Shown: positions 25,779 to 35,300 of the stretch, in pieces | How positions within the stretch are numbered: the first letter of the stretch is position 1 | Layout: each line of letters starts with the position of its first letter | NCBI RefSeq assembly: GCF_001306175.1 | Contig: NZ_LGKN01000004.1 | Coordinates: 1-64,000, forward strand | Length of the DNA: 64,000 nt | Direction: 5' to 3' | DNA from: Ardenticatena maritima | GTDB lineage: Bacteria; Chloroflexota; Anaerolineae; Ardenticatenales; Ardenticatenaceae | The notes under the pieces: generated by a model | Told to the model about the DNA's origin: nothing | The model's input: the letters and a program-made list of their open reading frames with translations, nothing else | Database searches by the model: none | Position numbers and translations under genes: made by a program

Positions 25779-27533
25779 TTATGCGCGGCTGCGATACCGA
25801 TTGGTAATAGGCAAGCGGCGGTCTTTCCCAAATGCGCGTGGCGTAATCTTGACCCCTGGCGCCGCCTGTCGCCGTTTATACTCGCTGCGGTCAACCATGC
25901 GAATCACACGCTCTACGGTTGTGGGGTCAAATCCCTGCGCAACAATATCCGTCGGGCTGTAATCTTCTTCAATGTAAAGCCGCAAAATCGCATCCAGCAC
26001 TTCGTATGGCGGAAGCGAATCCGTATCCTGCTGCCCTGGGCGCAGTTCGGCACTTGGCGGCTTGACAATTGTGTTGTGCGGAATCACAGGACCATCCGGC
26101 AAGGTGTTGCGCCACGTTGCCAGTGCATACACCAGCGTCTTGTACACATCCTTCAAGGGTGCAAACCCACCCGCCATATCGCCATACAACGTTGCATACC
26201 CAACCGCCGACTCGCTCTTGTTGCCGGTACTGAGGACCAGCCATCCAAACTTGTTGGAGAGCGCCATCAAGTAATTCCCACGAATACGCGCCTGGATATT
26301 TTCCTCGGTCACGTCGAATTCACGCCCCGCAAACACCTCTTTCAGCGCTTCCAAATACCCCTCAAACGGCGGTTCGATTGAAATCGTCAGCAAACGAATG
26401 CCCAAATTCACCGCTAACTCTTCCGCATCGCGCAAACTGCCTTCGGATGAAAAGCGCGACGGCATACGCACGCCCACCACGTTATCAGGACCCAACGCAT
26501 CCACAGCAAGCGTTGCCGTCAGGGCGCTGTCAATGCCACCGCTCAGCCCCACCACCACCTTTTCAAATCCGTTTTTGTGCACGTAATCGCGAATGCCCAA
26601 CACCAACATGCGATAGACTTCTTCCAGGTCATCCGGATACGGCGCAACAAGGGCTTCCCGCGGCTCCGTCTCTTCACGCGCTGAGACGCCGCGCAACGGT
26701 TCGCCTTCCAGGCGCGGCACGATCCGCCCAAAGTGCTTCGCCAATTCCACATCTTTGCGGCGGCGTGGGTCGTGCAATCGCTTGCGGAATACTTCATCCA
26801 GGCTCACATCCACAACCAACAAGGTCTCCTCGCCCAAAGGCGCACGCGCCAGCATATGCCCATCCGGCGCAAACACCATGCTCCCGCCATCAAAGACCAA
26901 CTCATCCTGCCCACCCACCAGGTTGCAATAGGCCACAACTGCAACGTTGTCCGCCGCCCGCGTGGCCAACATCCGCGCGCGTTCATGCGGCTTCCCGCGG
27001 TAGTAAGGCGACGCCGAAAGGTTGACCAACAACTCGGCACCGCCCGCCAACGCCTGCCACTGAGGCGGTCCCGAAGGATACCAGATATCCTCGCAAATGC
27101 TCACACCAACAATATCCCCCCCAAAATCAAACACCGGGCTTTCCTGCCCTTCGCCAAAGTAGCGGTTTTCATCAAACACGCTGTAATTGGGGAGATAATG
27201 CTTGCGATATTCCCCCACCAGACGCCCATTTTGCAACACCGCGGCAGCGTTGTAAATGTCGTAATCATCGGCGCTGGGAAACCCCACAATCGCCACAATA
27301 TCATCGGTTTCTTTGCGAATGTCATCCAGCGCACGACGGTTTGCGTCAATAAAATCTGGCTTGAGCAGCAAATCTTCAGGCGGGTAGCCCGAAACAGCCA
27401 ACTCCGGAAAGAGCACCACATCGGCGTGTTGCGCCCGTGCGCGCACAATCGCCGCTTTGATTTTCTTCGCATTTCCTTCAAGGTCGCCCACCGTCATGTT
27501 CAACTGCGCCAACGCCAAGCGAATGCGCCGCAT
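25779..27533 (-). CDS. nadE: Glutamine-dependent NAD+ synthetase
   Basis: The enzyme makes NAD+ from deamido-NAD+ using ammonia freed from glutamine. At 584 residues it has both halves: an N-terminal nitrilase-type glutaminase (~1-265; Glu in LFPELAVSGYPPEDL, Lys in RKHYLPNY, nucleophile Cys in VSICEDIWYP) and a C-terminal ATP-pyrophosphatase synthetase domain (VVGLSGGIDSALTATLAVDA; later STGNKSE and YGDMAGGFAPLKD). ATG 27533 is chosen because AGAAGGAGGCTTT precedes it; the frame opens nine codons earlier. It follows rnhB by 23 bp, so the two are probably co-transcribed. Confidence 0.96.
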   Translation of the reverse strand: MRRIRLALAQLNMTVGDLEGNAKKIKAAIVRARAQHADVVLFPELAVSGYPPEDLLLKPDFIDANRRALDDIRKETDDIVAIVGFPSADDYDIYNAAAVLQNGRLVGEYRKHYLPNYSVFDENRYFGEGQESPVFDFGGDIVGVSICEDIWYPSGPPQWQALAGGAELLVNLSASPYYRGKPHERARMLATRAADNVAVVAYCNLVGGQDELVFDGGSMVFAPDGHMLARAPLGEETLLVVDVSLDEVFRKRLHDPRRRKDVELAKHFGRIVPRLEGEPLRGVSAREETEPREALVAPYPDDLEEVYRMLVLGIRDYVHKNGFEKVVVGLSGGIDSALTATLAVDALGPDNVVGVRMPSRFSSEGSLRDAEELAVNLGIRLLTISIEPPFEGYLEALKEVFAGREFDVTEENIQARIRGNYLMALSNKFGWLVLSTGNKSESAVGYATLYGDMAGGFAPLKDVYKTLVYALATWRNTLPDGPVIPHNTIVKPPSAELRPGQQDTDSLPPYEVLDAILRLYIEEDYSPTDIVAQGFDPTTVERVIRMVDRSEYKRRQAAPGVKITPRAFGKDRRLPITNRYRSRA

Positions 27534-27556
27534 AAAGCCTCCTTCTCGGTTGATTC

Positions 27557-28204
27557 TCATTCTGTGGTGTCGAATAACGCCCGAATGGGCTTCCAGGTAT
27601 GACGGTGCAACGGTGTGGGACCCAACCGCTGCAAGGCGGCACGGTGTTCCGCCGTACCATACCCTTTATGTCGAGCAAATCCATACCCCGGATAGTCGGT
27701 ATCGTAGGCTTCCATCAAACGGTCGCGGGCAACCTTGGCGAGAATGCTCGCGGCGGCAATCGAAATCGAAAGCGAGTCTCCCCGCACCAGGGCTTCCTGC
27801 GGCAGCGGAGACTCCGGCAGAGGAAAGGCATCCAGCAACAATGCCTGGGGTGCCAGCGGCAATTGTTCAAGCGCCCGCCGAATGGCTAAACGTGTGGCTG
27901 GTGCAATCCCCAATCTGTCAATCTCCGCGGGCGAAGCCGAAGCGACCGCCGTCGCCAGTGCCACTTCTTCAATCAACGGCACCAACGCTTCGCGCTGCGC
28001 CGGTGTGAGCAACTTGCTATCGCGAACGCCGGCGGCGCGCAACACATTCGCCATCGTCACATCAGCAGGGAGCACCACCGCCGCCACCATCACGGGACCC
28101 GCCCAGCAGCCGCGCCCCGCCTCATCACACCCCGCCACATAGCGCTTGCCCTGCGACCAAAACAGGCGTTCGTAGTGCAGTGTAGGCAATTGTGTTTTGT
28201 CCAT
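27557..28204 (-). CDS. rnhB: Ribonuclease HII
   Basis: RNase HII nicks RNA in RNA-DNA hybrids, including single ribonucleotides in DNA. The 215-residue protein has the family signature [15 protein letters not shown] (first Asp-Glu pair), [11 protein letters not shown], a catalytic Asp in [10 protein letters not shown], and the C-terminal [21 protein letters not shown] motif in shortened reading. AAAAGGAGGCACAACACCC precedes ATG 28204. It is the first of a two-gene unit with nadE. Confidence 0.96.
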   Translation of the reverse strand: MDKTQLPTLHYERLFWSQGKRYVAGCDEAGRGCWAGPVMVAAVVLPADVTMANVLRAAGVRDSKLLTPAQREALVPLIEEVALATAVASASPAEIDRLGIAPATRLAIRRALEQLPLAPQALLLDAFPLPESPLPQEALVRGDSLSISIAAASILAKVARDRLMEAYDTDYPGYGFARHKGYGTAEHRAALQRLGPTPLHRHTWKPIRALFDTTE

Positions 28205-28377
28205 GGGTGTTGTGCCTCCTTTTCCCCAGCGCGAGAAGAGTACCGAGAGTTGGGCGAATGAGCAAGCCTTCCACCCTTCATGACCGAATGTTCATTCATC
28301 TCGATTGTTCAACATGCGCAATTTTCATCAAACAGGCATATGCTCTGCTACAGACTTTGCTTGAAAAGAGGGATGAG

Positions 28378-29334
28378 GTGGCGCGACACCGAACACAAGC
28401 ATGGCAAGTGATACAGCTTCTCTGTGCCATATGGCTCTGGCACAGTGTAGGCGTGCCATCCCTTTATGCCCAAACTCCCATAGCCACGCCCTCGCCATCG
28501 CCCACCGCCTCGCCGACACCCACCGCGAGCGCTACGCCCTCGCCCACCGCCTCGCCCACACCCACCGCGAGCGCTACGCCCTCGCCCACCGCTTCACCGA
28601 CACCGACCGCGAGCGCTACGGCAACGCCCACCGCTTCGCCCACACCCACCGCAACCGCCACGACCTCGCCCACCGCTTCGCCGACACCCACCGCGAGCGC
28701 CACGCCCTCGCCTACCGCTTCGCCCACACCCACCGCGAGCGCTACGCCCTCGCCCACCGCTTCACCGACACCCACCGCAACCGCCACGCCCTCGCCTACC
28801 GCTTCGCCCACACCCACCGCGAGCGCCACGCCCTCGCCTACCGCTTCGCCCACACCCACCGCGAGCGCTACGCCCTCGCCCACCGCCTCGCCCACACCCA
28901 CCGCGAGCGCTACGCCCTCGCCCACCGCTTCGCCGACACCCACCGCGAGCGCTACGCCCTCGCCCACCGCCTCGCCGACACCCACCGCGAGCGCTACGGC
29001 AACGCCGCTTCCCGTCTGCACACCGAACCCAACCCGCACGCCGCCGCCGCCCGTCAAACCAACCGCAACACCCTCAGCCACGCCCACCATGACGCCGTCC
29101 CCCAGCCCAACACGCCCACCGACCGCGTCGCCATCTCCAACCGCTTCGCACACGCCACCGGCGACACCCACACCAACACCGACGCCCCGCCCGACCACGC
29201 CGGGCACACCACCCGCGCCGCCAGGCACGCCCCCCATGCGGCTCGAACTCATTCTGCTTGGGGTTGCGCTCATCCTTGGGGGACTCTGGATCGCCGCCTT
29301 CGCTTCGGTCTACGCCCCCCGCCGCATGAGTTGA
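28378..29334 (+). CDS. Secreted Thr/Pro/Ser/Ala-rich repeat protein with C-terminal membrane anchor
   Basis: The product is a signal peptide ([16 protein letters not shown], cleavage before QTP), a long low-complexity stalk, a Cys-containing turn ([10 protein letters not shown]), a second Pro/Thr stalk and a C-terminal helix ([22 protein letters not shown]) followed by Arg residues. Twelve 14-residue repeats of the type [14 protein letters not shown] make up the first stalk. I place the start at GTG 28378, which has AGAGGG five bases upstream and gives a normal signal peptide; ATG 28258 is an alternative. Such stalks are usually extended and possibly O-glycosylated. It is divergent from rnhB. 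The function is unknown, and the other five frames are open only because 42 is a multiple of three. Confidence 0.65.
   Translation: MARHRTQAWQVIQLLCAIWLWHSVGVPSLYAQTPIATPSPSPTASPTPTASATPSPTASPTPTASATPSPTASPTPTASATATPTASPTPTATATTSPTASPTPTASATPSPTASPTPTASATPSPTASPTPTATATPSPTASPTPTASATPSPTASPTPTASATPSPTASPTPTASATPSPTASPTPTASATPSPTASPTPTASATATPLPVCTPNPTRTPPPPVKPTATPSATPTMTPSPSPTRPPTASPSPTASHTPPATPTPTPTPRPTTPGTPPAPPGTPPMRLELILLGVALILGGLWIAAFASVYAPRRMS
28504..29007 (+). repeat. Twelve tandem 42-bp repeats
   Basis: Exactly 504 bp encode twelve 14-residue units, in phase with the gene. Units 3 and 12 (ending ATATP), unit 4 (ATATTSP) and unit 7 (TATATPSP) differ from the common form. Near identity of several units at DNA level suggests recent duplication or homogenisation, so copy number may vary between strains. 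Confidence 0.95.
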
Positions 29335-29454
29335 ACCCATATCTGCTTGCTCAACAACGTTAGGCGTGGTACGATAGCGCCCGCTGCGGATCGTCTGTAT
29401 CCGTCTTTTTTTCTGAATCTGACACAACACGCACGCAAGAGGTGTGTTTTCACT

Positions 29455-30093
29455 ATGCAACGTCTGCGCCATTGGTGGAATGAAACGTTGACGCCGCGTC
29501 AACGCAGCATGTACACAACATTTTTGGTGATTATCGGGCTGACCATCCCCTGCTACATTTTGGGGTTTGTCCTGCTCTTTGCGGTGGAACCGTTGCCCGG
29601 CGGAAACGCAACACCGGCGCCAACGGCAACGTTTGCCGAACCCAAGATTACGCCTTTACCGCCTACGAACACGCCGCTTCCAACCGCAACCCGCGCGCCC
29701 ACCAACACGCCGCCGCAAGAGCCAACCAACACGCCCTTGCCAACCGCCACACGCGTGCCAACACGCACAGCGTTGCCGACAGCCACGCCATCACCCAGCC
29801 CAACGCCGTCGCCCACGATCACGCCATCGCCCACGCCTTCACCATTGCCGTCGGCGACGCCAACAGCAACAATTGCGCCAACCGATACGCCCGTACCCAC
29901 GGCGACACCAACGAGCGCACTGCCGACACCGACGACCGCACCGCCAACGCCTACACAGCCGCCTGAAACGCCAACACCAACCGTGGCGCCATCGCCGACA
30001 GCCACAACGGTTTCACTCCCGTTGCCAACACCCACGCTCACGGTCGCGCCCACACAGGTTGGCGTACAGCCGTCGCCAACACCAACACCCTAA
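29455..30093 (+). CDS. Membrane-anchored Thr/Pro-rich protein
   Basis: The 212-residue protein has a short basic cytoplasmic start (RLRHWWNETLTPRQR), one membrane helix (~22-45, FLVIIGLTIPCYILGFVLL) and a purely Thr/Pro/Ala-rich extracellular tail to the stop, without the regular repeat of its upstream neighbour. No folded domain is present. ATG 29455 is preferred because the residues before it are not protein-like. It ends 12 bp before rarA on the same strand. It may be a surface spacer protein; the function is unknown. Confidence 0.6.
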   Translation: MQRLRHWWNETLTPRQRSMYTTFLVIIGLTIPCYILGFVLLFAVEPLPGGNATPAPTATFAEPKITPLPPTNTPLPTATRAPTNTPPQEPTNTPLPTATRVPTRTALPTATPSPSPTPSPTITPSPTPSPLPSATPTATIAPTDTPVPTATPTSALPTPTTAPPTPTQPPETPTPTVAPSPTATTVSLPLPTPTLTVAPTQVGVQPSPTPTP

Positions 30094-30105
30094 GCCGTAC
30101 TCACT

Positions 30106-32319
30106 ATGGATTTGTTCGAGCATGCGCGTCGCGAACAGAATGCAGCAGAAGCGCCGCTCGCGGCGCGCATGCGCCCCCGCACATTGGATGAATTCGTTGG
30201 GCAAGAACACATCATTGGTCCGGGGCGCTTGCTCCGCCGCGCCATCCAAGCCGATCAACTCTCCTCGCTGATTTTTTACGGACCACCCGGCACGGGCAAA
30301 ACCACGCTCGCCCGCATCATCGCGAACACCACCAAAGCCCACTTCATCGCCATCAACGCTGTGCTGGCAGGCGTCAAAGATATCCGCCAGGCGATTGAAA
30401 CGGCGCAAGAACAACGCAACCTGTACGGTCGGCGCACCATCCTCTTTGTGGATGAAGTGCACCGCTTCAACAAAGCCCAACAAGACGCCCTGCTGCCCTG
30501 GGTGGAAAACGGCACGGTCATTCTCATCGGCGCCACGACTGAAAACCCCTATTTTGAAGTCAACAAAGCGCTGGTGAGCCGTTCGCGCATCTTTCAACTC
30601 AAACCGCTCAGCGAAAACGACCTGCGCCGTATCGCCGAACAAGCCCTGCGCGACCCCGAACGCGGCTACGGTCGCTTGAAGATCCACATGGAAGAAGAAG
30701 CACTTGCGCACCTGGTCAACGTCGCCAATGGCGACGCCCGCGCCTTACTCAACGCGCTGGAACTGGCAGTTGAAACCACGCCCCCCGATGAAGAGGGCGT
30801 TATCCACATCACGCTCGACGTTGCCGAAGAATCCATTCAGCGCCGTGCCGTCCTCTACGACAAAGAGGGCGACGCGCACTTCGATACCATCAGCGCCTTC
30901 ATCAAAAGCGTGCGCGGCTCCGATCCGGACGCCGCGCTCTACTGGTTGGCGCGCATGGTCTATGCCGGTGAAGACCCGCGCTTTATTTTTCGCCGCTTGC
31001 TCATTCTCGCCAGCGAAGACGTAGGGCTTGCCGACCCCAACGCCATTGTGGTGGTGAATGCGTGCGCCGAAGCCTTTGACCGCGTTGGCATGCCCGAAGG
31101 GCAATTCCACCTGGCGCAAGCAACGCTCTATCTGGCAACCGCCCCCAAATCCAACAGCACTATGGGCTTCTTCGACGCATTGCGCATTGTCGAAGAGACA
31201 CGCGAAGGCGAAGTTCCCACCCACCTGCGCGACGCCAGCCGCGACAAACAAGGCTTCGGGCATGGGGAAGGATACCGCTATCCACACGCCTACCGCAACC
31301 ATTGGGTTGCGCAACAATACTTGCCCGACACACTGCAAGGGCATCTCTTCTACACGCCCTCCGACCAAGGGTATGAAGCCACCATTGCTGAGCAAGTCGC
31401 CCGTCGCCGTGAAGCCCAGATAGCCGCACTCAGCGACGGTGTGGGGCTCGCGCCGCCGGAAATTCTCACTTTCAGCCCAGCAGACACACAAACCGAACGT
31501 TGGTTGCAGCGCACGTTGGGGCAACAGGGCGATCGGCTCGCCTTCATCCGCGACCAACTGTTTGAACATGCCGCGCTTCAGCGCCACCACGTCGTGCTCG
31601 ATCTGCACGCCGCGCGGGGTTTGCTGGTATGGGAAGCCATCCGCCGCACACCCGAAGGCGGGGTTTTCGCCGTCGCCCATACCGCCGAAGAAGGGGAACG
31701 CTTGCGCCGCGAAGCCGAGGCGCTGCCGCTTCTGCACCGCCCGCACATTCTGGTCGCGCCACCCGAAGCGCTCCTGCCAACGCTCGCCCAGGAAGCGCCC
31801 GACGTGCGATTTGACCGCATTGTGGGGTACGCCGCACTGTCGAAACTGGAAACGTGGGACGAGTGGCTGCACGGTTTGCGTTCCATCCTCGCCGAGGGCG
31901 GTGTCCTCGCGCTCGCCGAGCCGCTGCCGCGCTACACGCAACGCCTCTCGGCGCTCGTACCGCCGGAAATGCTGCCCGCCAACCTGCACGCCCGCTGGCA
32001 ACAAGCCGAAGAAGCCCTTTACGCCCACCATCCACGCTTGAACCGCGACGAAACCACGCTCGAAACCGCCTTGCAGCGCGCCGGGTGGCATGCCACCATC
32101 ACATGCCACTCTTTCGTCAGCGAAATACGTCTCTCTCCCGCCACGGTGGCACGCTGGCTTACCCACAATCCCGCCACACCATCTTACATGGACCTGCTCC
32201 GCGAACATCTCAGCGAAGAAGACCTTGCCGCCATCGCCACAGCATTGCCGACACTCGCCCGCCAAACAGTTCGTTGGCAAACACGCATCGCCTTTCTGCG
32301 TGCCACACCAACTCGCTGA
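30106..32319 (+). CDS. rarA: RarA/MgsA recombination ATPase with long C-terminal methyltransferase-like extension
   Basis: RarA is an AAA+ clamp-loader-like ATPase acting at stalled replication forks. Residues 1-~425 are a complete RarA: Walker A GPPGTGKT (Lys65), Walker B ILFVDEVHRFNK, sensor GATTENP, arginine-finger region SRSRIF, and the C-terminal oligomerisation part with FRRLLILASEDVGLADP and SPDQGYE-like YTPSDQGYE. A further ~290 residues resemble a class I methyltransferase fold (HHVVLDLHAARGLLVWEA, DRIVGYAALSKL), but the SAM-binding G-x-G is weak, so activity is doubtful. This fusion is known in cyanobacteria and some Chloroflexi as 'RarA/unknown domain fusion'. Total length is 737 residues. 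Confidence 0.92.
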   Translation: MDLFEHARREQNAAEAPLAARMRPRTLDEFVGQEHIIGPGRLLRRAIQADQLSSLIFYGPPGTGKTTLARIIANTTKAHFIAINAVLAGVKDIRQAIETAQEQRNLYGRRTILFVDEVHRFNKAQQDALLPWVENGTVILIGATTENPYFEVNKALVSRSRIFQLKPLSENDLRRIAEQALRDPERGYGRLKIHMEEEALAHLVNVANGDARALLNALELAVETTPPDEEGVIHITLDVAEESIQRRAVLYDKEGDAHFDTISAFIKSVRGSDPDAALYWLARMVYAGEDPRFIFRRLLILASEDVGLADPNAIVVVNACAEAFDRVGMPEGQFHLAQATLYLATAPKSNSTMGFFDALRIVEETREGEVPTHLRDASRDKQGFGHGEGYRYPHAYRNHWVAQQYLPDTLQGHLFYTPSDQGYEATIAEQVARRREAQIAALSDGVGLAPPEILTFSPADTQTERWLQRTLGQQGDRLAFIRDQLFEHAALQRHHVVLDLHAARGLLVWEAIRRTPEGGVFAVAHTAEEGERLRREAEALPLLHRPHILVAPPEALLPTLAQEAPDVRFDRIVGYAALSKLETWDEWLHGLRSILAEGGVLALAEPLPRYTQRLSALVPPEMLPANLHARWQQAEEALYAHHPRLNRDETTLETALQRAGWHATITCHSFVSEIRLSPATVARWLTHNPATPSYMDLLREHLSEEDLAAIATALPTLARQTVRWQTRIAFLRATPTR

Positions 32320-32337
32320 ACAGAAAGCCCCCGCCAC

Positions 32338-32368
32338 AAAAAAACGCCCCCGCCGTTTGGCGGGGGCG
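32338..32368 (-). terminator. Strong intrinsic terminator of the subtilase gene
   Basis: A perfect 10-bp stem CGCCCCCGCC / GGCGGGGGCG with a four-base loop is followed, on the minus strand, by seven T (32338-32344). It lies 20 bp after the subtilase stop codon and may also stop rarA read-through from the other side. Confidence 0.9.
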
Positions 32369-32387
32369 ACTTCGTCACCGCGTGATG

Positions 32388-35300
32388 TTATGGATTGAGA
32401 ATCAGCGGCGCGAAGAGTTTGTACCACTTGGCGACGGTGGTGATTTCCGCCGTAGCCACAGGGCTGACATCCAACGGCTGAGTCGCACCCTGCGAGTACA
32501 CCAGCACGGCGGCGGTGTCCATGTCACCATCCTGGGCGCTCATCGGGATCGTCACCACCACGTTGAACGTGTCAGAGTCACCCGGTGCCAACGGACCAAC
32601 CGAAGCAGGTGCGGTAGCCGTCCAGCTGTTGCCCACCACCTGAATCGTGAACGAGTCCGTCGAAGCCCCCTGGTTGTGCAACGTCAACGTATAAGTGACC
32701 TCATCACCCGGATAGGCGCTCATGGTTTGCGTCGCCGGCGTCAGCGAAACCGCGTACGTCGGGACGGTGACGCTGGCGCTGGTCGTCTCGACCTTGCTAC
32801 CGGGGTTGTCCGTCGTCGAGGTCACCGTGTTGGTGTAGACACCCGGCGTTGCCCCGTCGTCAACCGTCACCTGGTACGTCAGCGTTGCTTGTTGTGCCAG
32901 CGGTTCCATATCGAAGCAGATCGCCATCCCATCATGCAGGTTAATATCATCATATGGGAATGGCGCCACGCCAACCGTACCGTCGCCGTTTTCGATACCC
33001 ACCGTGCCCCAATTGGGCATTGCCATCGAGATGTTGTCGTACGCAAAGATGATGTCATACGGACCGGCGTACGGATCACGCTCGATGAAGATCTGCATAT
33101 CGAGCGTCTGCGTAATCGCTCCCCATTCATATACATCATCGTATTCGATGATATGCGCCACCGGGATGCCGCCACTGGTCAGGTTCGCTATCGTGACACC
33201 GTAGTTATTCGCGGCATCGTATTGGATGACGAAGTCATGCCAGAAGAGCGCCAACAGGTTGTTGACATCATCCGGCCATGGGATGGGGCGGTTGATCCAC
33301 GGATTCGTGTACACCGACGGATCATCGAACGCCAGGAAGCCATCGTCGGTGAAGTAGAGTGTATTGGGCATTGGCTGGCCAAAGTACGTAATGTTGGCCG
33401 GATCGCCGCTCAACGACAGTGAGAAGACCTGCGTATCACCCGAAAAGGACGCATCGGCGGAAATGCCAAAGGCCGCCAGATCCAAGTAAGCGTCCGGTTT
33501 GCCGTCCAAGGTTGAGAGCGGCACCGCACAAGCCGGGTCATCGTCGCTGGTGGTCCAGGTGTAGGTGAAGCCCGGTTTGCTCATGGAGAGGTCCCAGACA
33601 ATCTGGTTCCCGCTCGTCATCACCGTCCCGCTTGAAACGGAGATTGAACCGGGCACCAGCGACAAGCCGGCCGGGATGGTGTCAGTAATGGTGTACATCA
33701 GGTCTTCGGGCAGGGTGTTCGGGTTGACCGTGATGGTAAAGGTCGCCGTTTCACCCGTCCCAATAACCTGGCGGTCGGCCGTCTTTTGCACGTCGTCTTC
33801 AATGCGATGCAAGTCAACCAGCACACGGCCGATGTCGTCCGGCGAGGCGGGGTTGCTGCCCACATCGAAGGCAGCGTAGTAGCGATCGCCTTCCGTCAGG
33901 GTTGGGATATCCCAGTAGAGACGCAGGTCATACGGCGTTTCCGCCGGTACGGTCATGGGACCCGTGACCCACATTTCCATGGTGTCCGTTCCGGGCACCA
34001 CTGCATACGAGAAGGTGATGTCGTCCGCCGCACCCGTACCAGCCCAGCTTTGCACCAAAATCCACCAGACGCCGGCTTGCGGGTCGTCAATGTTGCAGTA
34101 TTCCACAAACGAGGATGTGGTGCTCTTGCATTGTTCAGTCACTTCGCTGGGTGTTGAACCGGTCCCGACAAACAAGTCCACGTCCGGCGCTTCGGATTCA
34201 AAGACTTCCGCCACCAGGCGCGTGGCGCTCACCGGCACGGTCACCGTCACCCAATGCACCTGGCTCAGGTCGTCATACGGATCACCGTTGGTGGCATCTT
34301 CCACCAGGCTCACCGTCTCAACCGTCCCCTTCGCCGGGCCATACATCGTCGTCGTGAGATCGGTAATCTCGATAGAGATGTTATCCGGCATCAGATACGA
34401 GCCGGCATTGCGGCGCGCTTCGACCGTGACGCTATCCGGCAGCACACCCGACGTGGGCAGGACGGCCACGGGCATATGCCCACCCACAACCTGGACCCCC
34501 TGCGTCGTTACTATCGGCATAATATCCACCTGGCCGAAGACCCACGCACCATCCGGCAGACCGGTGACATCCACCGTCACCGTAATGATCTGCGTTCCGC
34601 CTGCCGGCAACGTAAAGGTCATCGGCTCAACCGTAATCGTGCCGGACATGATGGTCGCGCTGGTCCCGTAGTCCACGGTAATGGGCAACGTGCTGGTCAG
34701 AGTACGCGTCCACGAGCACGTTTGGAGACAAGCACTGTCGGCCAGGCTGGCAATATTGAGCGCACGCGGGTCACCACCCGTACTTGGGTTGGCGGCCACG
34801 TAGTTCGCTTCGGTTTCGTCGAGCACAAAGCCCACATAGGGCGCCATGCTCAAATCAACACGCCCAGCACCGCGATCGAAGGGATCGGCAGGCGTCGTTT
34901 CATCGCTGTCCAGCACTGTGGTATCCGCCGTCAACATCAACGCGGACTTAATTTCATCCGGCGTCCAGTTCGGGTAAAGCCCACGCATCAAGGCCGCCGA
35001 ACCAGCCGTGTGCGGGCTGGACATCGAGGTCCCGCTAATCATGGCGAATTCCGGCTCCGGCGAGACACCATCCGTTTTATACGCCGCCAGAATGCTCACA
35101 CCCGGGTTCGTCACATCCGGCTTGATGACATCATTCGTCGCCGGGTCAGGACCGCGCGAGCTAAACGAGGCCATAATGTCGCCGTTGCTCGGGTCCAGGT
35201 CGAGTGTGGTGCCCATAATGGTCGCCGTATAGGTGCCAGTGGGGTCGCTCAACCAGGCGCGCAGTTGTTCACTTGCCGTATACCCCAGGTGGACAGCCGG

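Noticed and set aside
28401-29363. Long alternative plus-frame (His/Arg/Ala repeats) and a minus-strand Gly/Val/Ala repeat frame through the 42-bp repeats
   Set aside because: A 42-bp repeat keeps all six frames open without selection. Only the Thr/Pro frame has a signal peptide and a membrane anchor.
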